Part shown: positions 27,576 through 36,098 of the stretch, in pieces | How the letters are laid out: the number at the start of each line of letters is the position of its first letter | Numbering within the stretch: position 1 is the stretch's first letter | Assembly: GCA_013359235.1 (NCBI GenBank) | Contig: JABWCE010000001.1 | Location: forward strand, 124,001-188,000 | Reading direction: 5' to 3' | Length of the DNA: 64,000 nt | DNA from: Bacteroidota bacterium | GTDB taxonomy: Bacteria; Bacteroidota; Bacteroidia; NS11-12g; UBA9320 | Notes under the pieces: generated by a model | The model's database searches: none | What the model was told of the DNA's origin: nothing | What the model saw: the letters and a program-made list of their open reading frames with translations, nothing else | Made by a program: the position numbers and the translations under genes

Positions 27576-28553
27576 TTAATAATTGAGTTGAACGCTTATT
27601 AGTCCTAAAACCAACAGCAAAAACAGAATATTTTTTATCCAGTTGTTTCCCTTTCTTTCCTGAAAGTAATTTGAAGCAAAAACACTTGCCGGTATTGCTG
27701 CCAAAGCCATATTGTACCATAAATTTACTTCTTGAACAAAAACAACCAAAATGCTTACTATCCAAAAAACTAAAAAAACTCCGGCAAATCTCTTTGCCTT
27801 ATTTGTTACTGATGTGCTTTTGAATTGAAAAATAAGATATGATATTAATACTAAAGCAAATAAAATTGATAATAGTATATAAAATCTCTCTTGCCAGTGA
27901 TTTATAATTACATAAATTTTGATTGGTGTAAACGTAAAAAAATTAAGAAAATCACTGATATTTCCACTTAAATAATAAACTCCTGCCGATATGAGTAGCA
28001 CAATAAATGTTGAGAGTAGCATTATTAAAAAATTTGTAATTTCATAAGTGTAAACAATAAGAACTCCAATAAGTACCGCAGGTATAAAGTAAATTGTTTC
28101 TTTTGCAAATAAAAATGATATGCCTATTAATGTTCCAATATCTAAAAATAATAAACCGGGATTTTTGCCCGATTCTTGCAAATTCAACATTTTATGAATT
28201 ATTAATATCATAAAAAAATTGAGAAATGATGCAGGATTGAGATAAAACTGCTCGCTGTAAACCAAAGCAACAAGAACATAGATGATAAATGGGAAAAAAG
28301 TTCTCTCTTTTATCACTTTGTGATAATGTAACAAAAATGTGAGCAAACCTGCCTGTATAGCTACAAACGAAACGGCAATTGCTATTTCAATAAAATCATT
28401 AAAAACAATTATTTTTTTTAAAGCGAAAAATAACGGTGTATAAGTAACATGGGGCGGTTCGGGCACAAATTCAAAAAAAAATTTAGAAACAACAATCACC
28501 AGAATTCCTATTAAAATTCCTCCAATTGTACGGTTTCTTATTAATTGTACCAT
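27576..28553 (-). CDS. polytopic membrane protein (DUF6427-like)
   Basis: A 325-residue integral membrane protein with about nine to ten predicted hydrophobic helices spread over its whole length. The N-terminus MVQLIRNRTIGGILIGI, and TYTPLFFAL and EQFYLNPASFLNFF patterns, resemble a Bacteroidota-only family of unknown function near cell-envelope genes. No catalytic residues were recognised. It starts 4 bp after the upstream gene, so it belongs to the permease operon. Confidence 0.6.
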   Translation of the reverse strand: MVQLIRNRTIGGILIGILVIVVSKFFFEFVPEPPHVTYTPLFFALKKIIVFNDFIEIAIAVSFVAIQAGLLTFLLHYHKVIKERTFFPFIIYVLVALVYSEQFYLNPASFLNFFMILIIHKMLNLQESGKNPGLLFLDIGTLIGISFLFAKETIYFIPAVLIGVLIVYTYEITNFLIMLLSTFIVLLISAGVYYLSGNISDFLNFFTFTPIKIYVIINHWQERFYILLSILFALVLISYLIFQFKSTSVTNKAKRFAGVFLVFWIVSILVVFVQEVNLWYNMALAAIPASVFASNYFQERKGNNWIKNILFLLLVLGLISVQLNY

Positions 28554-28557
28554 TTTA

Positions 28558-30009
28558 TTAAAATTGAATTTTTAACAGAGCAAACTTACGTTCTTTTATA
28601 ACAGGAACAATAATTTTGTTGTTCGAAATTTGTTTTCCTTCATCAGAAATTATAAGTGCATTGAATAAATCTCCATCTACAATTTTTCTTACTTGTTTTG
28701 TTCCTAATGGTGTAAAATCAGCTAAAATAATATCACCACCATTAGATACAGGATAGTTGTATAAAATGTTTATTTTGTTTTGAGTATTTGAAACAAAAAC
28801 CGAACTTAAAATTCCTCCATCGTTTATAGAATTTTGAATTTTGTTTATATTGCTTTCCCATACGAGATTTCCGCTGCTGTCAAAATTCTGTATTATTAAA
28901 TTTTCAAAAAAATAAATTAATTTTCCCTGTGAGGTGGGCGATCCATTAATTCCTATTATTTCTTGGTCTTTATTAATAATAGTATTTTCTATTACTTTTA
29001 CAAAACTTCCGTTAAAACAATTTATAATTTTTTTTAACTTGTAAGTAGCTGGAATAAAACCGCTTTGAGATTTATGTTCGCCTTCTGTTTCTTTTATGAT
29101 TTCTTTTGAAAAAGGTGTTTTTATAAAATTAACCGAGTCTTTCACGATATTTCTGAATTTAATAAAAACTTGTCCTTCGTATCCGCTTTTGTATGACGAT
29201 GTGTAAAAACCTGAAACTATTTTGGTTTTGCTAAAATTGTTATTTAAAATTTTTGCTTGAGATATTAAATAATTTGAATCTTCAAGCAATTTCACTCTTA
29301 ATACATCATTATCGGTTTGCAGTAAAAAGTATTGAGATACTGCATCTTCAATGTTTCTTTTTGATGCCAGAAATGTCAATTTGTATTCGTTTTCAAAAAC
29401 AAAATCTTCAATTTGGTCAAACTTGTATTTTTTGTCTATTGCTATTGTTTTGTTAACTTTTGTTTCAAGATTTATATCATAAACAGAATATTCAAAGCTT
29501 TTAATTTTTGAAACAATATTTGAAACATTTGCAATATAATAATTGCTGTGAGTTTCATCGGGTTTAATAATAATTTTTGGTTCAGGTACATTATCGTGAA
29601 GTTGTACATTCATCAATATCTTATCATTAATTTTTGGCTCAAAAACCGAATTGAAGTATGTGGCAACTATATTATAAGTTTTACTCTTTTTAAAATAAAT
29701 CTGTTTTATAACTAACAAGCCGTTTTTGTTTATATCAACATAAAGCAAACGAGTATTTTTTAACAAAAAACTTTTGCTGGTTTCTAATCCGAGGTTATGT
29801 CGGTATCGTTCAAAAACCACAAATCGCGAAAGTAGTTTGTTTCTGTGCCTTATTACATAAATTCCGTTTTCATCTTCGCCAACAATAGTTGTATAAATTG
29901 AGTTTCCCCTAATTTTGGTAGTGTTGCTCCACTCTAACGATTGAGCATTTATAATCTGAATTTTTAAAAATACAATAAGAAAACTTAAAATAAATTTAAA
30001 AAACCTCAT
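28558..30009 (-). CDS. exported protein of unknown function
   Basis: A 483-residue protein with a signal peptide (MRFFKFILSFLIVFLKIQIINAQ). The rest is beta-rich, with recurring short strands separated by polar turns, which could fold as a propeller. No family motif or lipobox was recognised and there is no T9SS sorting domain at the C-terminus. Its ATG overlaps the permease stop codon by one base (TGATG arrangement), so translation is likely coupled. Confidence 0.6.
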   Translation of the reverse strand: MRFFKFILSFLIVFLKIQIINAQSLEWSNTTKIRGNSIYTTIVGEDENGIYVIRHRNKLLSRFVVFERYRHNLGLETSKSFLLKNTRLLYVDINKNGLLVIKQIYFKKSKTYNIVATYFNSVFEPKINDKILMNVQLHDNVPEPKIIIKPDETHSNYYIANVSNIVSKIKSFEYSVYDINLETKVNKTIAIDKKYKFDQIEDFVFENEYKLTFLASKRNIEDAVSQYFLLQTDNDVLRVKLLEDSNYLISQAKILNNNFSKTKIVSGFYTSSYKSGYEGQVFIKFRNIVKDSVNFIKTPFSKEIIKETEGEHKSQSGFIPATYKLKKIINCFNGSFVKVIENTIINKDQEIIGINGSPTSQGKLIYFFENLIIQNFDSSGNLVWESNINKIQNSINDGGILSSVFVSNTQNKINILYNYPVSNGGDIILADFTPLGTKQVRKIVDGDLFNALIISDEGKQISNNKIIVPVIKERKFALLKIQF

Positions 30010-31460
30010 CAGTCTGATTTTTTAAATCTGTTTAAAATAAAGTAGGAAATTATACCAATGCCAATTATAAAAACCGCAATACGACTTGTTTCCCAGCGAT
30101 AAACCAATAAATCAAGCGAAATTAAACCTGCAAAAATTATATAAAGTATTGGCAAATATGGATAAAAAAGCGTTTTGTATGGGCGAGGCGTTTGTGGTTG
30201 TTTTTTTCTTAAAATTATAATTCCGGCAACAGTAATTACATAAAATGAAAGAGAAGCAAACGTAGTATAATCAAGCAATTTGCCATAAGTTCCGCTCAAA
30301 CACAGTACACTGGCCCAAATAGCCTGCATAATAATAGCATTGCCAGGTACATGACGCTTGTTTAACACTCCCGCCTTTTTAAAGAATAGTTTATCTTGTG
30401 CCATAGCGTAATACAGCCTTGCACCGGCCAGTATCATTCCATTATTGCAGCCAAAAGTTGAAACCATAATCATTATTGCCATTAGCACAATAGCAGAGTT
30501 TCCAAAAATAATACCTGCCGCAGCCACGCCTACCCTATCGTTTTCTGCCCACATTATTCCTCTTTCGATAATTGATGTTCCTGCAACATTTCCATCTACT
30601 GGCAAAAGCATAAAATAAGCCACATTTGCAAGAAAATAAAGTAGTACAACCATTCCTACACCTATTATTAAACTATAAGGTATATTTCTCTGTGGGTTTT
30701 TGACTTCTCCGGCAGTATAGGTTATATTATTCCATGCATCGCAGCTAAAAAGTGAGCCTACCATTGCCAGCCCAATAGCTATCATTAGTTGCAAGCCACT
30801 AAGCGATTCTTTGAAAATACCTGTTTCAGTAGCTTTTACACTATATGAATTCCAGAAATATTTTAAGTTGTGTAAAAATGCTTCGCTGTTTAAACCAACG
30901 TAAATACCGGCAGCTATAAGAAAAAGCAATGAACCAATTTTGGCAACTGTAAATATTCCCTGTACAATTTTAGCATTTTTCAAACCTAAAAGATTGTTTA
31001 TTGAAAGTAAAACTATTAATAAAATACCCGTTAATTGCTGAGTGTTAAATTTTAAAAAACCAAAATCTACAAGAATATTATCAGGCGAGACCCAAGGCAA
31101 AAGCACACCAGTAAATTTTGCAAAAGCAATAGCTACAGCAGCTATAACACCTGTTTGAACAACAAAAAAAGTAATTAACCCAAAAACAAAACCGGTACCG
31201 CGTCCATAAGCTTCGGTAAGATAAACATATTGCCCGCCTGCCTTTGGAAACATGCCAGCAAGTTCGCCATATCCAAGTGCTGTCATTATTGTAAGTATGC
31301 CTGTAAAAAGCCAGATTAGAAGCACTACACCAGGCGAACCTACTTGCCTTGACATTTCTGCTGTAACTATAAAAATACCCGAACCTATCATTGAGCCGGC
31401 TACAAGCATACTACTATCGAACAAGCCTAACTCTTTCTTAAATTTTACTGTATTTGACAT
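30009..31460 (-). CDS. APC-superfamily amino acid permease
   Basis: A 483-residue transporter with about twelve transmembrane helices. The first helix carries GSMIGSGIFIVTAEM, the substrate-binding unwound segment typical of APC transporters, followed by GYGELAGMFPKAGGQYVYLTEAYG. A mid-protein FSCDAWNNITYTAGEVKNPQRNIP is typical of LAT/SteT-like exchangers. The substrate is not predictable; exchange of neutral amino acids is a guess. It leads a three-gene operon and has its own promoter. Confidence 0.88.
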   Translation of the reverse strand: MSNTVKFKKELGLFDSSMLVAGSMIGSGIFIVTAEMSRQVGSPGVVLLIWLFTGILTIMTALGYGELAGMFPKAGGQYVYLTEAYGRGTGFVFGLITFFVVQTGVIAAVAIAFAKFTGVLLPWVSPDNILVDFGFLKFNTQQLTGILLIVLLSINNLLGLKNAKIVQGIFTVAKIGSLLFLIAAGIYVGLNSEAFLHNLKYFWNSYSVKATETGIFKESLSGLQLMIAIGLAMVGSLFSCDAWNNITYTAGEVKNPQRNIPYSLIIGVGMVVLLYFLANVAYFMLLPVDGNVAGTSIIERGIMWAENDRVGVAAAGIIFGNSAIVLMAIMIMVSTFGCNNGMILAGARLYYAMAQDKLFFKKAGVLNKRHVPGNAIIMQAIWASVLCLSGTYGKLLDYTTFASLSFYVITVAGIIILRKKQPQTPRPYKTLFYPYLPILYIIFAGLISLDLLVYRWETSRIAVFIIGIGIISYFILNRFKKSD

Positions 31461-31474
31461 CTAATTTTTTCGGT

Positions 31475-31506
31475 CAAACATACATCAATAAAAATAATTT
31501 TTGCAA
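31475..31506 (-). promoter_or_regulatory. putative promoter of the permease operon
   Basis: On the minus strand, TTG (31506-31504), 21 nt, TATGTTTG (31482-31475), 14 nt before the permease ATG. Both elements and spacing fit the Bacteroidota consensus. Confidence 0.6.
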
Positions 31507-31515
31507 ATAATATTT

Positions 31516-32421
31516 TTAGATTTTAATAAGAGTTACAGTATATGTGTAAGACTTTTCGGGAGCATTTTCTACTCCATTTATTGTAACGGTATATTCAATA
31601 TCTTCAATGCTTGAAGTATTTATTCCTACTGGCTCCCACACTATTGTATTATCGCCATATCCGTTATCCGTTTTTGATACTACATTAAGTATTACTGCAC
31701 CAAACGGACCACTCATAGAAACTGTTGCATTGGCAAAATTTGCTCCCGGAATTCCAAAACTCCATCTTGCAAATACAAGAGTTTGTGGTACAAATCCCTT
31801 TGGAGGATATGCAATAAATGGTGGAATTACTGTGTTTCCACCTGCAAAACCAATAGTTCCTAAAGACATACTTTTATCTGTTGTTCCATAACTGAATTGG
31901 GTTTTTGTTGAATGAAGTATCCACCGCCTGTGACCACAAGGTTTATTGTTTGAACCAAAATCGTTTATAAACGATGTAATTGCTCCTGTAGAATGGCTAC
32001 CAAGGCTAAGATTACTTGTTTTAGCACCATCAAATCCTTTTTGTGTCCAGCAAGTCCATGAGTTTGGTGGATTATGGCTTAATTGATAATTTGCTTTCAT
32101 CATTAAAGCCGCTTGTTGATACATTTCAAATTTTGATGTATCTAAGGTTGTGTTGTAGTTCAGCCCAACAAGTTTTCTGAAATAATTTATTCTTTTTATC
32201 ACCATTTCGTTTGTTTGCTGCGATGCTCTGCCAGCTATACATCCATTTGTACTGCCTGTCCAACCTGGATTTGCCACTGCTGTTGCTAGATAGATGTTGT
32301 TATAATCGTCAATTACAGTTTGTCTTTCGTTTTGTAAATCATCTTCTTTTTTGCAACTTTCATACGTAAAAATTATAGTTGCAAAGCTGAGAATTAATAG
32401 TATTTGTTTTAAAACATTCAT
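31516..32421 (-). CDS. CAP/SCP-domain lipoprotein
   Basis: A 301-residue protein read from the ATG at 32421, which places the lipoprotein signal at the N-terminus (MNVLKQILLILSFATIIF then YESC-KK). An ATG at 32448 adds nine residues and is less likely. The domain has the CAP layout: RINYFRKLVGLNYNTTLD, AALMMKANYQLSHNPP and CGHRRWILH near the conserved histidine. A C-terminal Ig-like segment of about 90 residues follows. It is probably surface- or periplasm-anchored with unknown activity. It is the last of five same-strand genes from the M43 protease. Confidence 0.8.
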   Translation of the reverse strand: MNVLKQILLILSFATIIFTYESCKKEDDLQNERQTVIDDYNNIYLATAVANPGWTGSTNGCIAGRASQQTNEMVIKRINYFRKLVGLNYNTTLDTSKFEMYQQAALMMKANYQLSHNPPNSWTCWTQKGFDGAKTSNLSLGSHSTGAITSFINDFGSNNKPCGHRRWILHSTKTQFSYGTTDKSMSLGTIGFAGGNTVIPPFIAYPPKGFVPQTLVFARWSFGIPGANFANATVSMSGPFGAVILNVVSKTDNGYGDNTIVWEPVGINTSSIEDIEYTVTINGVENAPEKSYTYTVTLIKI

Positions 32422-32465
32422 TTTATTGATTAATGGAAATTTCGGCATAAAATTACAATAATATT

Positions 32466-32852
32466 TTAGGTTGCAAAAGCAATAATATGACCATCAGGAT
32501 CTGCTACATAACCTACGGTATCTCCCCAATCGCGTTTTTGCATTTTGCTTACAGGTTTTGCACCGGCAACAATGGCTCTTTGGTAATACTCATCTGCATT
32601 ATCAAACTTCAAATACAACTCGCAACGTGGAATTCCATTTCCTGTTTGTGGATGTGGAGTTTTGTTTTTTAAAATGTTTGCAATGCCTTTTTCAGGCATC
32701 AATCCGAGTTTCAGGTTTTCAGAAATTTCAAATTCAGTAATACCAGGAACGTACAATGATGGTTTTAAATTTAACAAATGCGAATAAAAATCAGAACTTT
32801 TATTTTGGTCTGAAACGTATAAAATTATCTCAAACATTACAATTTTACTCAT
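32466..32852 (-). CDS. VOC-family (glyoxalase-like) protein
   Basis: A 128-residue vicinal-oxygen-chelate domain with paired beta-alpha-beta-beta-beta modules. The start FEIILYVSDQNKSSDFYSHL and the end DWGDTVGYVADPDGHIIAFA are characteristic. One potential metal ligand is E/H within GIPRCELYLKF. No substrate can be assigned. An internal ATG at 32837 is an alternative start. It lies 9 bp after the transglutaminase-like gene. Confidence 0.85.
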   Translation of the reverse strand: MSKIVMFEIILYVSDQNKSSDFYSHLLNLKPSLYVPGITEFEISENLKLGLMPEKGIANILKNKTPHPQTGNGIPRCELYLKFDNADEYYQRAIVAGAKPVSKMQKRDWGDTVGYVADPDGHIIAFAT

Positions 32853-32861
32853 TACAAAATA

Positions 32862-33764
32862 TTATTTTTCGAGTACTTCGGTCATTAGCTCGCACTGGTG
32901 AACCATTCTGTTGTTTTTGAGCTTTTCATAAGAAGAATGAAGATTGCGTACCATTCTTTTTATTATTTCAATATTTTTACAAGGTAAAAAATACTCATCT
33001 TTAGGCTCTATATTTACTTGTTTTAAAAAAACAAACAGGTTTTCTTTAGGAAAAACCGAGCCTTTGTTGAATGGATTTATGTAAAATTGAACAGGAGAGT
33101 TTGCATTGGGAACCAAAAAATTAGTTTGGTTTAATTTTACAGGTTTTACTTCAGTGTTTTCATCAAGATAACCAACTATAAAGTGTTGAGGAAGATTTAC
33201 ACCAAAAACTGGCAATTGCAATCTTTGAGCTACTATTGAATATATAATTGCAAGTGAAATGGGATTTCCTTTTTTTCTCTCAAATACTTTAGAAAGATAG
33301 GAATTATCGGGGTTGTGATAGTCTTCGTTGTCGCCTGTAAAACGATGTACATCAAAAAAAATGTAATTTAATATTTTAATTTTATCAAACGATGTAAGGT
33401 CGTAATTAAGTTCAAGCCAAACATCAAGTTTTATTTTGTTTAGTATATTTTCAAAATACTGGCGGTCAATTTCAGGATATTTCAGTTTGTTTATTATCAA
33501 AGCTCCTTCAAGCAGGTCATTTTGGTTGGTATCTTTCCATTTTTTTAGTTCCTCTAAAGTGTAATAAGATTGAATTTTTTTAATAATTTCATCTACCCTT
33601 TTTTGCCTTAATTCGTTTATTTCTGACGTTTCATAACTTTGTTCTAATGATGGTATAATATCAGGTCCTAACTGAAAAAGTCTTTGCTCTACCTGATTTA
33701 CCACGTCATCATCGGTATCATCAAGCAAATAAATTAAAGCTTTTATTTCTGCCTCGTTTATCAA
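32862..33764 (-). CDS. transglutaminase-like (SirB1/Transglut_core2) protein
   Basis: A 300-residue protein when read from the TTG at 33764, 7 bp after the topA stop. This gives MINEAEIKALIYLLDDTDDD as the N-terminus, the usual family start. The only in-frame ATG (33827) lies 56 bp inside topA and adds a lysine-rich stretch that merely mirrors the TopA tail. N-terminal HEAT-like helices (about 1-90) are followed by the core VFERKKGNPISLAIIYS and LPVFGVNLPQHFIVGY. The cysteine of true transglutaminases is replaced in the NPISLAI loop, so catalysis is doubtful. Confidence 0.8.
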   Translation of the reverse strand: MINEAEIKALIYLLDDTDDDVVNQVEQRLFQLGPDIIPSLEQSYETSEINELRQKRVDEIIKKIQSYYTLEELKKWKDTNQNDLLEGALIINKLKYPEIDRQYFENILNKIKLDVWLELNYDLTSFDKIKILNYIFFDVHRFTGDNEDYHNPDNSYLSKVFERKKGNPISLAIIYSIVAQRLQLPVFGVNLPQHFIVGYLDENTEVKPVKLNQTNFLVPNANSPVQFYINPFNKGSVFPKENLFVFLKQVNIEPKDEYFLPCKNIEIIKRMVRNLHSSYEKLKNNRMVHQCELMTEVLEK

Positions 33765-33771
33765 TTTTATT

Positions 33772-36090
33772 TTACTTTTTCCCTTTTTTATAAAACGTTT
33801 TCTTGGGCGACGAATTGCTTTTGGCATCGCCTATTATTTTTAAACATTTTTCTAAATTTAAAGTTTTGGGATCTGTACCTTTAGGAATTTTATAATTTTC
33901 TTTGTTTTGTGCAATGTACGGACCGTATCTTCCGTTGAGAACCATAATGTTTTCGGGCAATTCCATTATTACTTTTTCAAGTTCGGCTTTGCGTTTTTCA
34001 TTTATTATTTCTATGGCTCTTTCAAATTCTATTTCATAAGGATCATCGGTTTTTGGAAGTGAAAAAAATTTGTTGTTGTGCTGAATATATGGTCCAAATC
34101 TACCAATTCCAATTTTTACAGGTTTTCCTTCAAAATCATTTAAAATTCTTGGTAGTTCAAATAGTTCTACAGCTTCTTCAAGGGTAATAGTGTCAATGCT
34201 CTGCCCTTTTTTAAGCCTTGCAAATACGGGTTTTACATCGTTTGCACCATCACCTATCTGTATCATAGGACCGTATCTGCCAATTTTGGCAAAAACCGGT
34301 TGGGAGGTTTTGGGATGCAAACCTATCTCTCTTTCGCCTGTAACTTTTTCTGATATTTTCATTGTTTTGTCAATAAGGTTATGAAAAGGGTGATAAAATT
34401 CGTTTAGCATTTTTGTCCATTCCATCATTCCTTGTGCAATTTCATCAAATTCCTTTTCAACATTTGCAGTAAAGTTGTAATCCATTATCTCATTAAAATT
34501 TTTTAAAAGATAATCGGTTACTACAGTTCCGATATCAGTTGGGAACAATTTGTTTTTTTCGGCTCCGATATTTTCTGTTTTGTTTTCAGCTTTTATTTTA
34601 TCATTTTTAAGCTGAATGATTTCATATTCGCGTTTTGTACCTTCTCTGTTTTCTTTTTCAACATATCCGCGTTTTAAAATTGTGCTGATAGTTGGAGCAT
34701 AAGTTGATGGACGACCAATGCCAAGTTCTTCAAGGTCTTTTACCAAACTCGCTTCGGTGTATCTTGCAGCAGGCTTTGAAAACCGCTGTGTTGCGGTTAT
34801 TGAAATATTATTGGGTTTATCACCTTTTTTCATTGCCGGCAATACTGCAGATTCAGTATCGTCTTCAGTTAATTCATCATTGCCTTCAAGGTAAACCTTC
34901 AAAAAACCATCAAATTTTATAACTTCACCTATTGCAACAAAGTTTTTTTTGTTTTTTGAAATTTCAATTTTCACTTCGGTTCTTTCTATTTCGGCATCGC
35001 TCATTTGCGAGGCAATTGCTCGTTTCCATATTAAATCATACAATTTTTTTTGTTGATTATCTTCTCCTGCATTTTGATTATTGAAATATGTAGGTCTTAT
35101 AGCTTCGTGGGCTTCTTGTGCAGTGTTGCTTTTGGTTTGATATCGGCGTGGTTTGCTGTATTTATCGCCATAATTGCTGATAATTTCATTTTTTGATGAG
35201 TTTATTGCCAGTTCTGATAAATTTACAGAATCTGTTCTCATATATGTTATGTGCCCTGCTTCGTATAGTTTTTGAGCAAGTGTCATGGTTTGCGACACTG
35301 AATAACCTAATTTTCGGCTTGCCTCTTGTTGCAAAGTTGAAGTTGTAAATGGTGCTGAAGGTTTTCGAAGCGAAGGTTTTATTTCTACTGATTCAACTGT
35401 AAAATCAGAACCTTTGCAAGATTCGAGAAATTTTATTGCATCATCTCTTTTTTCAAACTTTTCGGCAAGTTCGGCATTAAATTTTTTATCGTTAAATTCA
35501 AATTGAGCAACAACTTTATAATATGATTTGGAAACAAATTCAATAATTTCTCTCTCTCTTTCAACAATTAATCTAACAGCCACACTCTGTACTCTACCAG
35601 CCGAAAGTGCCGGTTTAACCTTTTTCCAAAGTACGGGAGAAAGTTCAAAACCTACAATTCTGTCAAGCAATCGGCGAGCTTGTTGTGCATCAACAAGATT
35701 TTTGTCTATATCTCTTGGATTTTCTATAGCTTTGAGTATTGCGGGCTTTGTAATTTCATGAAAAACTATACGTTTTGAATTTTTATTGTTTAAACCCAAA
35801 ACTTCTGATAAATGCCACGAAATAGCTTCTCCTTCGCGGTCTTCGTCTGATGCAAGCCATACTGTTTCTGATTTTTTGGCAATTTCTTTAAGTTCTTTTA
35901 CAACCGAAGTTTTATCTTTGGGAATAATATAAGTTGGTTTGAAATTTTTATTTACATCAATGGCATTATCTCCTTTGTCAAGGTCTCTAATATGTCCAAA
36001 GCAAGATTTTACTGTGTAATCTGCTCCCAAAAACTTTTCAATGGTTTTAGCTTTTGCAGGCGATTCTACTATTACCAGGTTCTTTGTCAT
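33772..36090 (-). CDS. topA: DNA topoisomerase I
   Basis: A 772-residue type IA topoisomerase that relaxes negative supercoils. The Toprim domain starts NLVIVESPAKAKTIEKFLG and has ASDEDREGEAISWHL. The catalytic tyrosine is Y283 in ITYMRTDSVNLS. The C-terminus has three short repeats (GRYGPMIQIGDG, GRFGPYIQHNNK, GRYGPYIAQNKE) instead of the zinc ribbons of E. coli TopA, typical of Bacteroidota. A lysine-rich tail ends the protein. Confidence 0.97.
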   Translation of the reverse strand: MTKNLVIVESPAKAKTIEKFLGADYTVKSCFGHIRDLDKGDNAIDVNKNFKPTYIIPKDKTSVVKELKEIAKKSETVWLASDEDREGEAISWHLSEVLGLNNKNSKRIVFHEITKPAILKAIENPRDIDKNLVDAQQARRLLDRIVGFELSPVLWKKVKPALSAGRVQSVAVRLIVEREREIIEFVSKSYYKVVAQFEFNDKKFNAELAEKFEKRDDAIKFLESCKGSDFTVESVEIKPSLRKPSAPFTTSTLQQEASRKLGYSVSQTMTLAQKLYEAGHITYMRTDSVNLSELAINSSKNEIISNYGDKYSKPRRYQTKSNTAQEAHEAIRPTYFNNQNAGEDNQQKKLYDLIWKRAIASQMSDAEIERTEVKIEISKNKKNFVAIGEVIKFDGFLKVYLEGNDELTEDDTESAVLPAMKKGDKPNNISITATQRFSKPAARYTEASLVKDLEELGIGRPSTYAPTISTILKRGYVEKENREGTKREYEIIQLKNDKIKAENKTENIGAEKNKLFPTDIGTVVTDYLLKNFNEIMDYNFTANVEKEFDEIAQGMMEWTKMLNEFYHPFHNLIDKTMKISEKVTGEREIGLHPKTSQPVFAKIGRYGPMIQIGDGANDVKPVFARLKKGQSIDTITLEEAVELFELPRILNDFEGKPVKIGIGRFGPYIQHNNKFFSLPKTDDPYEIEFERAIEIINEKRKAELEKVIMELPENIMVLNGRYGPYIAQNKENYKIPKGTDPKTLNLEKCLKIIGDAKSNSSPKKTFYKKGKK

Positions 36091-36098
36091 TACTTTTA

